Origin: Aquitalea aquatilis
GTDB taxonomy: Bacteria > Pseudomonadota > Gammaproteobacteria > Burkholderiales > Chromobacteriaceae
Direction of reading: 5' to 3'
DNA: 64,000 nucleotides
Assembly: GCF_005155025.1 (NCBI RefSeq)
Contig: NZ_CP039731.1
Span: forward strand, 3,658,001 to 3,722,000
In this document: in pieces, positions 9,745-18,547 of the stretch
Layout of the letters: the number at the start of each line of letters is the position of its first letter
Position numbering within the stretch: the first letter of the stretch is position 1
Notes under the pieces: model-generated
The model's database searches: none
What the model was told of the DNA's origin: nothing
The model's input: the letters and a program-made list of their open reading frames with translations, nothing else
Made by a program: the position numbers and the translations under genes

Positions 9745-10187
9745 CCACTTGTTCCAGTCACCATGCCCATGGCTGGTTGATCACGGCAGGTCGCCGGTTA
9801 ACAGCGCCTGGCCTGGTTATTGTCATCATAGCTCTTATTATCCCCAACCCAAGCGGGACAAGGCTTGCAAGGATATCCTTTCGGATAAGGCAGGAAAAGC
9901 ATAGTTTTGCTTACAACAGCTTGCTTAAGTCCTGTCATCCTGCACCGGCGTCCGCGGCAAGCTGCCCGACAATACACATCAGACAGACCGCAGCCTGCCA
10001 GCTGCGCGACAAAAACACCATCACGGCGCATCCCCGACGACCTGGTAGTTGGCACCCCTGAGCAATGCGCGCCAAGCAATAGCACGTCGCCCAGTATAAC
10101 TGTGAAATATGACGAGTATTCTCGACTGAGCACTTACAACTGCAGCGCAGCGCTACGACGACACCGCTCTGCCCCAGGGCCACAGCA
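9745..10187. other. Gene-free spacer
   Basis: About 440 bases between the EAL gene start and the ppnP terminator. I find no convincing ORF, RNA gene or repeat. A patch at 9815-9845 is AT-richer and may hold the EAL-gene promoter, and a short palindrome (AAGGATATCCTT) lies at about 9868-9880. Confidence 0.5.
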
Positions 10188-10220
10188 ACAAAAATGCCGG
10201 CAGTCGAGGACTGCCGGCAT
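10188..10220 (-). terminator. Rho-independent terminator of ppnP
   Basis: A perfect 12-bp stem (ATGCCGGCAGTC with GACTGCCGGCAT, 3-base loop) is followed on the minus strand by TTTTTG, about 50 bases after the ppnP stop. Confidence 0.9.
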
Positions 10221-10271
10221 AGCCGAATCATTTCCAGCGAGGCAGCTGCTGCCTCATGCCACCGTCACGGC

Positions 10272-10583
10272 TCAGCCGAAATGACACACGTAGTGCAGGG
10301 TTTCCAGCACTTCAATCTGGAAGGAGCTGTCACCTGGCACATTAAAGCTCTGGCCACCCTGATAGCTTACCGCTTCGTTGCTGCCGGCCAGCGTGATGCG
10401 GCACTGCCCTTCCAGCAACTCCATGATTTCCGGCGCACCGGTATTGAACAGCAGCTTGGACGGCAGAATCACGCCTACCGACTTGCGGGTGCCATCGGCC
10501 AGGGTGATGCTGTGGCTGACACATTTGCCGTCAAAATAAACATTGGCACGCTTGGCCACGCTGACATTATCGAACTGTTCCAT
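10272..10583 (-). CDS. ppnP: Pyrimidine/purine nucleoside phosphorylase PpnP
   Basis: A 103-residue single-domain cupin of the DUF1255/YaiE family, which phosphorolyses a range of nucleosides to free base and ribose-1-phosphate. Length and sequence match the family end to end: the opening [21 protein letters not shown], the central GVILP, and the closing [16 protein letters not shown]. The ATG is preceded by a good AAAGGA ribosome site. It appears to be a single-gene transcript ending in a strong terminator. Confidence 0.95.
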   Translation of the reverse strand: MEQFDNVSVAKRANVYFDGKCVSHSITLADGTRKSVGVILPSKLLFNTGAPEIMELLEGQCRITLAGSNEAVSYQGGQSFNVPGDSSFQIEVLETLHYVCHFG

Positions 10584-10750
10584 GGGTATCCTTTGCTCGT
10601 GTTTTTGTTATCAACGATAAAATGATCGGCTAGCATACCCGAATCCGCCCTGACGGCAAGATGCATGAATGCGTCGCTACCAACCGCAACAACACCGTGC
10701 CGCATGACATACTGAGCGCCAGTCCAACCCATACTCAGGAGCCAGGAACC

Positions 10751-11347
10751 ATGGCCATCCTCTCGCGCAGCTGCCTGCTGCTTGCTGCCTGTCTGCTGTC
10801 CGCCTGCACCACCATGGCCGACAGACTGCAGGGCAGCATCACCCCTCCCCCCGGCTATGGCTATGCCATCGTATCGCTCACCGCCCGCGCATTTGACCAG
10901 GACTCGGCCAATACCGGCATGCACATCGTCGACAGCCAGGGCCAGACCGTGGCCAATGGCCGCGCCAGCATGAATACCGATACCGTCTTCGGCGAGGAAG
11001 GCATGAGCCCGGTCGACGGTCGTCTGCAATTGTTTGCCTTGCCGCCGGGGCATTATCAGGTGGCCGACGCCTGGGGCAACTGGATAGAAGAATCCGGCTG
11101 GAGCAGCCAGTGGCACTCGGTCAGCATGCCGATTCATGCCGGCTTCGACATCAGTGCCGGCAGCAGTGTCTATCTGGGAGAGGTGTTTCTGGACTTGTCA
11201 CTGCGGCCAGAAATGAAGCTGAGCAATCAGCAGAAACGTGATTTCGGCCACATGCACCGGGTATGGAAAGTACAAGACCTGAGCCGCGTGGAGATCAAGC
11301 CCTTGCAACTGCCTGCCGCCGCCAACACAGGCACGAGCGCACCCTGA
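10751..11347 (+). CDS. Predicted lipoprotein with repetitive beta-type domain
   Basis: A 198-residue protein. The N-terminal signal ends in a lipobox (LLSAC), so it is probably lipidated and membrane-anchored. The mature part has the character of a small beta-sandwich: a segment with GYGYAIVSLTARAFD, a PPGHYQVADAWGNW block resembling carboxypeptidase-regulatory-like domains, then a conserved-looking acidic and basic tail. The ATG at 10751 follows CAGGAG/AGGAA ribosome-site sequence. The function is not known to me. Neighbours (ppnP, HD-GYP) offer no clue. Confidence 0.75.
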   Translation: MAILSRSCLLLAACLLSACTTMADRLQGSITPPPGYGYAIVSLTARAFDQDSANTGMHIVDSQGQTVANGRASMNTDTVFGEEGMSPVDGRLQLFALPPGHYQVADAWGNWIEESGWSSQWHSVSMPIHAGFDISAGSSVYLGEVFLDLSLRPEMKLSNQQKRDFGHMHRVWKVQDLSRVEIKPLQLPAAANTGTSAP

Positions 11348-11356
11348 AATACCAGA

Positions 11357-12505
11357 TCAGCCCAGTCGCGAAGTCCACAAGCGGGTCAGATAGGCCGGCT
11401 TGACGGCGGCACTGGCGGCAGCCACTGCCTCGAGTACGCGATAGCCAGACTGGCGAGTATCGCGCAGCAGCACATCCGCATAGGGCGGGCCGTCCAGCTT
11501 GCGCAAAGCTGCCACCCGCGGCTGGTTGGCTTTGTCACCACTATGCGTCACCACGGCAATTTCATTGCTGGCCAGCCGCACGAATGTGCCTGGCGGGTAA
11601 ATACCCATTTCCTTGATCAACAAGGTCACCAGCGACGGCGCAAATTGCCCCAGCTCGCCGCGAAACAGGCTGGCCATCACCAGTGATGGCAACACCGCAT
11701 CCTGTTGCAAGTGCTCACACAGATTATCGACCAGCGCCAGCAAACGGGCATCCGGATGAATCTCCTCCCCACGCAAGCCCGCAGGGTAACCCTGGCCATC
11801 GTCCTGTTCGTGATGGGTCTGCACCAGCAAATGCCAGTGCTCATCCACCACGCCCGCCTCGCGCAGAATGGCCGACCCCATTACCGGGTGGGCATAGATC
11901 TCCTCCTGCTGGCTCAGCGTCAGGGCCTGCCGCTGCACCCCCAACTGGTTTAATAGCTGGCTAATGGCCACATTCATCGACAAACCAGCGCACACCAGGC
12001 TATGCAGCCGGGCTGGTTCCAGCCCCAGCCGCCGCCCCAGGAGTGCCAGCAGCGTAGCCACCTTCAGGCTATGCGAGCGGACAGGCACCAGAAACAGCGA
12101 GGCCAACATGCCATCGCGAAAACGCTGCGTGAGTAACAACAGCTCTTCGGCCATTTCTTCCAGCCGACCGGCCAGCCCCGGCACCGCTAGGCCATGCAAG
12201 AGCAAGGCTTCCAGCCGCCCCGCCATGAAGCCGACTTCCACCAGCGGATTTTTGGGGGTCATGCTAACGGCTTCACGTTCGCGCTGCGCCGCCCGGTCCA
12301 GCCGCTCCCGCTCCAGCCTGACCGCCACTTCCTCTACGTCCCCGTGTGCCACATCCATCAGCCGCTCGCGCTGTTCGGGTGTCAGCACATAGTGGCCTTT
12401 TTTCAGCAGCAGAAAGCCGTTTTTGGCGTATACATCTACGGTAAGCTGCTCTCCCACGCGCAGAAAACTGCCGGGAAGCTTTATCTTGGATGGCGGCTGG
12501 GACAT
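11357..12505 (-). CDS. HD-GYP-like protein with degenerate HD motif
   Basis: A 382-residue cytoplasmic protein. An N-terminal DUF3391-like region (about 5-85) contains KLPGSFLRVGEQL and GFLLLKKGHYVL. It precedes an HD-GYP-type domain (about 125-330), then a C-terminal extension with EMGIYPPGTFVRLASNEIAVV, usual in HD-GYP proteins. The HHExxDGxGYP part is intact (HHEQDDGQGYP, 231-241), but the HD dyad is lost: where LHDIG is expected the sequence reads LSMNV (175-179). It is probably a catalytically impaired c-di-GMP-binding protein. ATG 12505 has no ribosome site, while an in-frame TTG at 12547 has AAGGG upstream, so the start is uncertain. Confidence 0.8.
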   Translation of the reverse strand: MSQPPSKIKLPGSFLRVGEQLTVDVYAKNGFLLLKKGHYVLTPEQRERLMDVAHGDVEEVAVRLERERLDRAAQREREAVSMTPKNPLVEVGFMAGRLEALLLHGLAVPGLAGRLEEMAEELLLLTQRFRDGMLASLFLVPVRSHSLKVATLLALLGRRLGLEPARLHSLVCAGLSMNVAISQLLNQLGVQRQALTLSQQEEIYAHPVMGSAILREAGVVDEHWHLLVQTHHEQDDGQGYPAGLRGEEIHPDARLLALVDNLCEHLQQDAVLPSLVMASLFRGELGQFAPSLVTLLIKEMGIYPPGTFVRLASNEIAVVTHSGDKANQPRVAALRKLDGPPYADVLLRDTRQSGYRVLEAVAAASAAVKPAYLTRLWTSRLG

Positions 12506-12671
12506 GAGGAAAATTGGGTAACCGAATCTAGACTGCAGTTTAGTCAAACAACGCCCTTAACGCCGACAAACCACGACGCAGGCGGACGCTGGAGCGGCAT
12601 TGTCGCCAAGCCCGCAGCAAACCACAAGTCCTGACTGCAGTAGTCGACAGGACTCACCGGAGCATGCCCGC

Positions 12672-13532
12672 ATGGATACTTTCAACCCGCCGCGCCGCGC
12701 TTTCATTCAGGGCGCGCTGGCCGCCGGTTTTGCACTGGCCGTACAGCCGGTGAGGGCCGGCAGCATCGCCACCGACAGCCGGGCGCTGGATAGCGGCCTC
12801 GCCGGCATTCCGCTGGACGATGGCATTCTCCCCGTTTATTTCGCTCGCCCCGCCGCCAGCAGCAGCCTGCCGGTTGTGCTGGTGGTGCAGGAAATTTTCG
12901 GCGTGCACGAGCACATTCGCGATATCTGTCGCCGCCTGGCCAAGCTGGGCTATCTGGCAGTGGCGCCCGAGCTGTATTTTCGCCAGGGCAATCCGGCGGC
13001 AAGCCCGGACATTGCCAGCATCATCAAGGACATCGTCAGCAAGGTGCCCGACGCACAGGTGATGCAGGATCTTGACGCCACACTGGGCTGGGCCGTCGCG
13101 CATGGCGGTGATGCCAGCCGCGTCGCCATCACCGGTTTTTGCTGGGGTGGGCGCATCAGTTGGCTATATGCCAGCCACAATCCGCACGTGAAAGCCGGCA
13201 TCGCCTGGTATGGCAAACTGGAAGGCACACATGATGCACTGACGCCAGCCCAGCCGACCGACCTGGCGGCCCGCCTGACCGTGCCGGTTCTGGGCCTGTA
13301 CGGAGGGCAAGACAACAGCATCCCGCAAGACAGCGTTGAGCGCATGCGGCAAGCCTTGCAGCAAGGGCAAAGTGGCTCGCAAATTGTGGTGTATCCAACA
13401 GCCGGCCATGCTTTCAACGCCGATTACCGCTCTTCCTACCAGGCGGCCGCAGCACAAGATGGCTGGCAGCGACTGCAAGCCTGGCTGGACAGCCATGGCA
13501 TGCAGGCCAGCAAGCCGGCCGGTACCGACTAG
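12672..13532 (+). CDS. Tat-exported dienelactone hydrolase family protein
   Basis: A 286-residue alpha/beta hydrolase. The N-terminus carries a twin-arginine signal (PPRRAFIQG, Arg8-Arg9, then a hydrophobic stretch and an Ala-rich cleavage region), implying periplasmic export of the folded enzyme. The dienelactone hydrolase triad is visible: nucleophile Cys157 in GFCWGG, Asp214 in GGQDNSIP and His246 in AGHAF. Glu74 in VVQEIFGVH matches the family's active-site Glu. The natural substrate is unknown; homologues act on lactones or esters. The ATG is preceded by CGGAG. The gene converges on the next one and their TAG stops overlap in a shared CTAG. Confidence 0.9.
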   Translation: MDTFNPPRRAFIQGALAAGFALAVQPVRAGSIATDSRALDSGLAGIPLDDGILPVYFARPAASSSLPVVLVVQEIFGVHEHIRDICRRLAKLGYLAVAPELYFRQGNPAASPDIASIIKDIVSKVPDAQVMQDLDATLGWAVAHGGDASRVAITGFCWGGRISWLYASHNPHVKAGIAWYGKLEGTHDALTPAQPTDLAARLTVPVLGLYGGQDNSIPQDSVERMRQALQQGQSGSQIVVYPTAGHAFNADYRSSYQAAAAQDGWQRLQAWLDSHGMQASKPAGTD

Positions 13533-14629
13533 GCGGGAGACTGCTCCAGCATGCGGCGAATCACCTGATTGAACGGGTCAAGCCAGGCCCGTTCAAACTG
13601 GTCATCCGCCGCATTCAGCTCCGCCGCAGCCCGCAACATGGAGCGGCGTTGCCCACGATGAGCATGCTTGAGCATCACCGCCTCAAACGCGTCCACCAAG
13701 GCCAGAATGCGCGCGCCCTGGCTGATTTCACCACTGGCCAAGCCATAAGGATAACCTTCACCATCCGGCGTTTCGTGGTGTTGCAGCACCATCAGCGCCG
13801 CCTCTTCCCAACCCGGCATGCGCCCCAGCAAGCCGGCCACCCAGGCCGGGTGCAAGGCCATCAGCCGGCGCTCGTTGTCATTGATCTGCCCCAGTTTCAG
13901 CCATACAGCCTCCGGCAAGAACATCATGCCGACATCGTGCATGTATACCGCAGCCTCCAGCTGCTCGGCATCCACCCAGCCACCGGCCTGACGATTCAAC
14001 TCCAGCGCCAGCTTGAGATTGCGCTCACTGCGGCCGAGAAACTCCGGCATGCGCTGTTCCAGCTGCAGCGCCAGGGTGCGAAACAGCAACATGTCCTGCT
14101 GGCGCGACTGTAAAACCGACCTCGCGCCCTCGGCCACCGCCGGCGCTTCACTCTTGCCCTGTACGCCCACCATGGCAGCCACCAGCCGCGAACAAGTCGC
14201 CAGCACCGAGGGCAGTGGCAGGCTTTCCAGCGAACACAGGGCCTCCAGCAAGGTATGCATCTGCCCCTCATCCACCGGACGCGCACTGGCGATCTGCGCC
14301 ATGACCAGCTCGATGCGATCCAGCACCAGCAGCAGCACGTCGCCCATCACCTCCTGATACAGCAGCTCGCCACTGCGCAGCCGGGCCAGCAAGCCCTCCA
14401 GCGCATGAGCAAACGGCACCACGAACATCACCCGGCACAGCCCGGCATCGCCCTTGATGGTATGTATCAAACGGAAGAGATCGCCCACCAGCTCGGGCGA
14501 GGACGGATTCTGCCCCAGCTGAGAAGCCAGTTTCTCGATTTGCGGTGCATAGTCGGACAGCACGTCGCGGAAGTCCTGAAAGCCTTCCGCGTCTTCCCGC
14601 ACAAACTGCAGTTGCACTTCATCGCTCAT
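13529..14629 (-). CDS. HPt-HD-GYP fusion signalling protein
   Basis: A 366-residue protein joining two modules. The N-terminal HPt domain (about 1-115) has the phosphoacceptor motif RLIHTIKGDAG (His56). The C-terminal HD-GYP-type domain (about 185-360) has HD at 231-232 (YMHDVGM) and HHExxDGxGYP at 284-293. An early domain position usually occupied by His reads Arg-Ser-Glu-Arg, so metal binding may be altered. The fusion suggests a phosphorelay input controlling c-di-GMP turnover; this is inference from the domains. It lacks a receiver domain. Its start (ATG 14629) faces the HD nucleotidase gene divergently. It may work with the other HD-GYP-type gene 1 kb away. Confidence 0.85.
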   Translation of the reverse strand: MSDEVQLQFVREDAEGFQDFRDVLSDYAPQIEKLASQLGQNPSSPELVGDLFRLIHTIKGDAGLCRVMFVVPFAHALEGLLARLRSGELLYQEVMGDVLLLVLDRIELVMAQIASARPVDEGQMHTLLEALCSLESLPLPSVLATCSRLVAAMVGVQGKSEAPAVAEGARSVLQSRQQDMLLFRTLALQLEQRMPEFLGRSERNLKLALELNRQAGGWVDAEQLEAAVYMHDVGMMFLPEAVWLKLGQINDNERRLMALHPAWVAGLLGRMPGWEEAALMVLQHHETPDGEGYPYGLASGEISQGARILALVDAFEAVMLKHAHRGQRRSMLRAAAELNAADDQFERAWLDPFNQVIRRMLEQSPA

Positions 14630-14768
14630 GACATGCTCACATGGTGGCCTGATGTGATTGCACTATAAATCATCAAACAGCGTCCAGCGGGCACAATCCA
14701 TCTGCGCAAGCCCAAACCACAGGCGTATGATGAGCGCCCCCTGCTCATCCTTTGCCGGAGTCGCCACC

Positions 14769-15386
14769 GTGAACCCCTCTTTTGCCGTATTGCAAAAACA
14801 GATCGATTTCATTCTGGAAGTCGACAAGCTCAAATCCGTGTTGCGCAAAACCAAACCTCTGGGGCTGGAACGTTATGAAAATTCGGCTGAGCACAGCTGG
14901 CAGGCCGCGCTGCTGGCGCTGAGCATGGCGCAGCACGCGCCGGTGCCGCTGGATGTCGACAAAGTGATTCGCATGCTGCTGATTCACGACCTGGGCGAAA
15001 TCGACACGGGCGATGTCATCGTCTATGCCGAGACCGACAGCGCGGCGCGCGAAGCAGAAGAACTGGCCGCCATCCGCCGCATCTGCGGCCTGCTGCCGCA
15101 AGATCAGGCCAACGGACTGGTAGCGCTGTGGCAGGAATTTGAAGCCCGCCAGACTGCCGAGGCCCGCTTTGCCCGCGCCATGGACCGGCTGATGCCCATT
15201 CTGCTCAACCTGAGTCGCCAGGGCCAAAGCTGGCGTGAAAACGGCATCAGCAAACAGCAGGTGCTCGCCATGGCCGTCAGCAAGGTAAGCGATGGTTGCC
15301 CGCTGGCCGGCGAGTGGCTGCTACAGGCACTGGACGCTGCGGAACAGCAGGGTTTCTTCGCCTCCGCTGACACAGCCCGTGGATAG
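14769..15386 (+). CDS. HD-domain 5'-nucleotidase-like protein (YfbR/HDDC2 type)
   Basis: A 205-residue HD-superfamily phosphohydrolase. The metal-binding residues are visible in ENSAEHSW (first His), LLIHDLGEIDTGD (HD dyad) and a later Asp in AMDRL. This matches the YfbR / HDDC2 family, whose members dephosphorylate deoxyribonucleoside 5'-monophosphates. The GTG at 14769 is chosen as start because GGAG lies 8 bases upstream and the conserved domain begins here; two ATGs about 40 bases upstream would add a non-conserved stretch. The gene stands alone. Confidence 0.85.
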   Translation: MNPSFAVLQKQIDFILEVDKLKSVLRKTKPLGLERYENSAEHSWQAALLALSMAQHAPVPLDVDKVIRMLLIHDLGEIDTGDVIVYAETDSAAREAEELAAIRRICGLLPQDQANGLVALWQEFEARQTAEARFARAMDRLMPILLNLSRQGQSWRENGISKQQVLAMAVSKVSDGCPLAGEWLLQALDAAEQQGFFASADTARG

Positions 15387-15612
15387 AAACCACAATCAAT
15401 ACAATGTTTTTCGCCGGGTATCATTACAAACAGGTCGCATTGGCCGCAGAAAATACTTGCCAACATTCGCAACAATGGGCAGTATGCCTGCCTGCAGGAT
15501 GCTCAAGTTGTGGATGTGTAGTTGTCGTAGTGGCATTTAGTCCGTACCTCAGTCGCCATTTCCCTTGAACTTCATGCGTTTTATCAACTTGCTCGTTTTG
15601 AGGATAAACAAA

Positions 15613-15816
15613 ATGGCAACCGGTACCGTTAAGTGGTTCAACGACTCCAAAGGTTTTGGCTTCATCACTCCGGATGAAGGTGGCGATGACGTATTCGCTC
15701 ACTTCTCCCAAATCAATGCTAAAGGCTTCCGCACCCTGGCTGAAAACCAGCGCGTAAGCTTCGACATCGTTGATGGCCCGAAGGGCAAACAGGCCTCCAA
15801 CATCCAGCCGCTGTAA
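15613..15816 (+). CDS. Cold-shock protein, CspA family
   Basis: A 67-residue single cold-shock domain that binds single-stranded RNA/DNA. Both RNA-binding motifs are intact: RNP1 KGFGFITP and RNP2 DVFAHFS. The ATG has a GAGG ribosome site. The upstream region of over 200 bases (15387-15612) has no gene and probably holds a long 5' leader, usual for csp genes. A strong terminator follows. Confidence 0.95.
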   Translation: MATGTVKWFNDSKGFGFITPDEGGDDVFAHFSQINAKGFRTLAENQRVSFDIVDGPKGKQASNIQPL

Positions 15817-15841
15817 TCTTCTTAAAGATTACTCGCTGATG

Positions 15842-15868
15842 AAAACCCGGACTCGTCCGGGTTTTTTT
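15842..15868 (+). terminator. Rho-independent terminator of the cold-shock gene
   Basis: A 10-bp inverted repeat (AAACCCGGAC / GTCCGGGTTT) continues into a T-run, 26 bases after the stop. Confidence 0.92.
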
Positions 15869-15953
15869 GTTTTAGCGCGCCAGACATCGCGTGCACCGCC
15901 TCGCGGCATGCCTTAACATTCACTCCTATCCCGTCATTCCAGAGTCAGTCTCC

Positions 15954-16508
15954 ATGCAAACGCCTACCCACGACGAAGCCATCGCCAGCACGCGCGAATG
16001 GCTGGAAAAAGCCGTCATCGGCCTCAACCTCTGCCCTTTTGCCAAATCGGTCTACGTCAAGAACCAGGTCCGCTTCGTGGTCAGCGATGCCACCGAACCG
16101 GCCCAGCTGGCCGAAGAATTGGCCAAGGAGCTGCGTCTGCTGGCTGACAGCAGCCCGGATGAAATCGACACCACGCTGCTGATTCATCCTTATGTGCTGC
16201 AGCGTTTTCTGGATTTCAACGAATTCCAGGACATCGCGGATGCCATCGTCGAAGAACTGGAACTGGACGGCGTACTGCAGGTGGCCAGCTTCCACCCCAA
16301 ATTCCAGTTTGGCGGCACCGGCATCAATGATATTGGCAACTACACCAACCGCTCGCCCTGGCCCACCCAGCACCTGATCCGCGAAGCCAGCATCGATCGC
16401 GCTGTCGAGGCATTCCCCGAAGCAGAGGCCATTTTCGAGCGCAATATCGAAACCGTCACCAAGCTCGGCATCGAAGGCTGGCAAGCCCTGTTCGCACCCA
16501 AGCACTGA
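15954..16508 (+). CDS. DUF1415 domain protein
   Basis: A 184-residue cytoplasmic protein matching the DUF1415 family over its full length. Conserved blocks are ATREWLEKAVIGLNLCPFAK-like at the start, a central LLIHPYVLQRFLDFNEF, and FHPKFQFGGT. No function is established to my knowledge. The conserved Cys in LNLCPFAK and the clustered His and Asp residues leave room for metal binding. The ATG at 15954 is chosen because the family block starts there. Neighbours give no functional context. Confidence 0.85.
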   Translation: MQTPTHDEAIASTREWLEKAVIGLNLCPFAKSVYVKNQVRFVVSDATEPAQLAEELAKELRLLADSSPDEIDTTLLIHPYVLQRFLDFNEFQDIADAIVEELELDGVLQVASFHPKFQFGGTGINDIGNYTNRSPWPTQHLIREASIDRAVEAFPEAEAIFERNIETVTKLGIEGWQALFAPKH

Positions 16509-16587
16509 CAGGCCAGGCAGCCGGGCCTTATTGCTCATCTGCCAGTCACAGGGTACAACAACACATCCCCCCTCCACCGAGGTCACT

Positions 16588-17343
16588 ATGAAGATGTTGC
16601 GTTGTGCCCTGTCGCTGCTCGCCTGCCTGCTGCTAACACACTGTGGCAGCACCCCGGTACGCAAACCGGTACAGGGCGACAGCTTCAGCTCGGCCGAGCT
16701 GGGGCAAAGCGCCGCCAACCGCATTGCCAATCTGGCCATGCGCGACAATCTGGCCAGCCTGCACACCTTGCTGGACAAGCTCTATCGCCGTAATCCATCC
16801 CAGTGGCAGAAAAGTGGTGCCGCCAGCAGGGACGCCGCCATCGCTCAGGTCATGACAGCCATCCGCAACAACAGCAAGCTGCCGGCACTGGGACAGGTTC
16901 GCTCGACCGCAGCACTGACTACCGCCTTCGACCCGCAATTCAGTGGCGATCGCGCCGGTACGCTGATTTTTGGCCTGGGCAGCATGCTGATTGACGTCTA
17001 CGGCGGCCGCACCGAACTCTATCTGGTGCACGGCCTGGACGCGCAACAACTGGCCAACGCCGCCTACAATGTCGAAGTCGCTTCCTGGCTGCTGGGTCGC
17101 CGCCAGAATGCCGACGGCAGCCCCTTGCTGCTGGCCAATGAGATAAACAGCCAGCAACGCAACCTCTCGTTTGAGCGCGAGATGGCCAAGATCATGGCGC
17201 GGCTGGAATTACTGGCCGAACTGTCCGATGAAAAACTGCGGCGCAGCGCCATCGATTTTGGTCAGTCCCTGGTAGCCGGCCCCTTCCTGCAGTTCCTGCC
17301 GGTATCCGCAGTCAGCAGCGCCATTCCCACCGCCACGCCCTGA
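16588..17343 (+). CDS. Predicted exported lipoprotein-like protein of unknown function
   Basis: A 251-residue protein with an N-terminal hydrophobic signal. The possible lipobox LLTHC has His before the Cys, which is unusual, so lipidation is uncertain. The mature part is mainly helical, with a central GTLIFGLGSMLIDVYGGRTELYLVHGLD segment that could be membrane-associated. It fits a family of conserved proteobacterial exported proteins, but I cannot name a function. The ATG at 16588 has a GAGG ribosome site. It is convergent with the acyltransferase gene. Confidence 0.7.
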   Translation: MKMLRCALSLLACLLLTHCGSTPVRKPVQGDSFSSAELGQSAANRIANLAMRDNLASLHTLLDKLYRRNPSQWQKSGAASRDAAIAQVMTAIRNNSKLPALGQVRSTAALTTAFDPQFSGDRAGTLIFGLGSMLIDVYGGRTELYLVHGLDAQQLANAAYNVEVASWLLGRRQNADGSPLLLANEINSQQRNLSFEREMAKIMARLELLAELSDEKLRRSAIDFGQSLVAGPFLQFLPVSAVSSAIPTATP

Positions 17344-17361
17344 AGTCTTGACGCCGCCACA

Positions 17362-17391
17362 ATAAAAAACCCGCCGGACAAAGCCGGCGGG
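17362..17391 (-). terminator. Terminator of the acyltransferase gene
   Basis: The stem CCCGCCGG / CCGGCGGG, read on the minus strand, is followed by TTTTTTATT. It starts about 20 bases after the acyltransferase stop and sits between two convergent genes. Confidence 0.85.
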
Positions 17392-17413
17392 CGTGGTTCC
17401 GCAGCGGTTGAGA

Positions 17414-17989
17414 TCAGTGCTGATCCGGGTGCTTGCCCACCTTGTCGCGATAAAAAGCCTGAATGCGCGGTATGTCAGCTGCGATGTCCCCGCTGGGGTA
17501 AAACACCGGCCCGAAGCCGCACTCCTTGCGCTCATAATCCATATAAGCCAGCACAATCGGCACCTGCGCACCGCAGGCAATGTGATAGAAGCCGGTTTTC
17601 CATTCTTTCACCCGCTGGCGGGTACCTTCCGGCGGAATGGCCACCACCAGCTGCTCCGACTGCTGGTATACCGTCACCATCTGCTGTACCAGCGAGTTAT
17701 TGCGGCTACGCATGACCGGAATACCACCCAACCAGCGCATGACCGGCCCCAGTGGCCCCCAGAACAAGGTGTGCTTGCCCATCCAGTACAGCTTGGCGCG
17801 CAAGGCGAAACAAACCCCCAGCGTCAGCGGGAAATCCCAGTTGCTGGTATGCGGTGCCGCAATCAATACGTATTTGGGCAGATCGGGAAAGTTGCCCTCA
17901 ATGCGCCAGCCACGCAAGCGCAGCAGCAAAATGGACAGAGCGCGCATGAAACTGCGCAAGAGCGGAGTATCGAAAATGGTGTAGTGCAT
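17414..17989 (-). CDS. Lysophospholipid acyltransferase family protein
   Basis: A 191-residue protein of the PlsC-like acyltransferase superfamily. Motif I HTSNWD (H-x4-D) and motif III PPEGTR are both present, with a GKHTLFWGPLGPVMRWLGGIPVMR block in between. Family members transfer acyl chains to lysophospholipids or similar acceptors at the inner membrane. The substrate cannot be read. ATGs at 17989 and 18001 are both possible; 17989 is preferred because homologues start close to the FDTPLLR block. Confidence 0.85.
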   Translation of the reverse strand: MHYTIFDTPLLRSFMRALSILLLRLRGWRIEGNFPDLPKYVLIAAPHTSNWDFPLTLGVCFALRAKLYWMGKHTLFWGPLGPVMRWLGGIPVMRSRNNSLVQQMVTVYQQSEQLVVAIPPEGTRQRVKEWKTGFYHIACGAQVPIVLAYMDYERKECGFGPVFYPSGDIAADIPRIQAFYRDKVGKHPDQH

Positions 17990-18150
17990 GGAGTCCGGCA
18001 TAAGGGCAGGACCCGCGCTACGGATGGCGGACAGCCCTCCGGTCAGAGGCCTGCCTTGACGATGGAAAACGCGGACTGTACCGGATATGGCCACGCGGGT
18101 AAATCAGAATCACGCTGTTTGCCGGCCTGCAGGCCGCCAATAGCGGCAGG

Positions 18151-18420
18151 CTAGGCGCGTTGCAATATTTCTTTCAGGTCTTTTTGCACATCCCAGAAGG
18201 TGACATCGGCATCGTATACGCCCAGACAGGTGGGCTTGGCCAGATAGCGCTGGGCATTGCGGCTATCCATGGAGCAGAACAGCAGACGCTCCTTTTCCCA
18301 GATCACGATGCATTGACCCTTCTTGGACAGGCGGTCGATCAGGGTGCTGATCTGCTCGCTAATAACCCGGGCCGAGAGGTTTGCGCCATATTTGCCGGCT
18401 TTGGAAAATTCATTATTCAT
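18151..18420 (-). CDS. Small protein of unknown function
   Basis: An 89-residue frame with normal codon use and no signal peptide or membrane span. It has an N-terminal basic region, a central CIVIWEKERLLFCSM beta-like segment and a C-terminal helix (WDVQKDLKEILQRA). I do not recognise a family. An in-frame TTG at 18432 and a GTG at 18423 are alternative starts. The gene lies alone between the acyltransferase and pflA, on the same strand. Confidence 0.6.
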   Translation of the reverse strand: MNNEFSKAGKYGANLSARVISEQISTLIDRLSKKGQCIVIWEKERLLFCSMDSRNAQRYLAKPTCLGVYDADVTFWDVQKDLKEILQRA

Positions 18421-18547
18421 CACTTCGGACAATCTTCTCTGGGTTGGTCAATGACTCACCCGTCGTATTATCCGCAGCCGTAAAACAATACCTATCAGAC
18501 GTTTCGGAAAGATAGCCAGCGCCTTTCAATCAAGGCGCATGGCAGGA

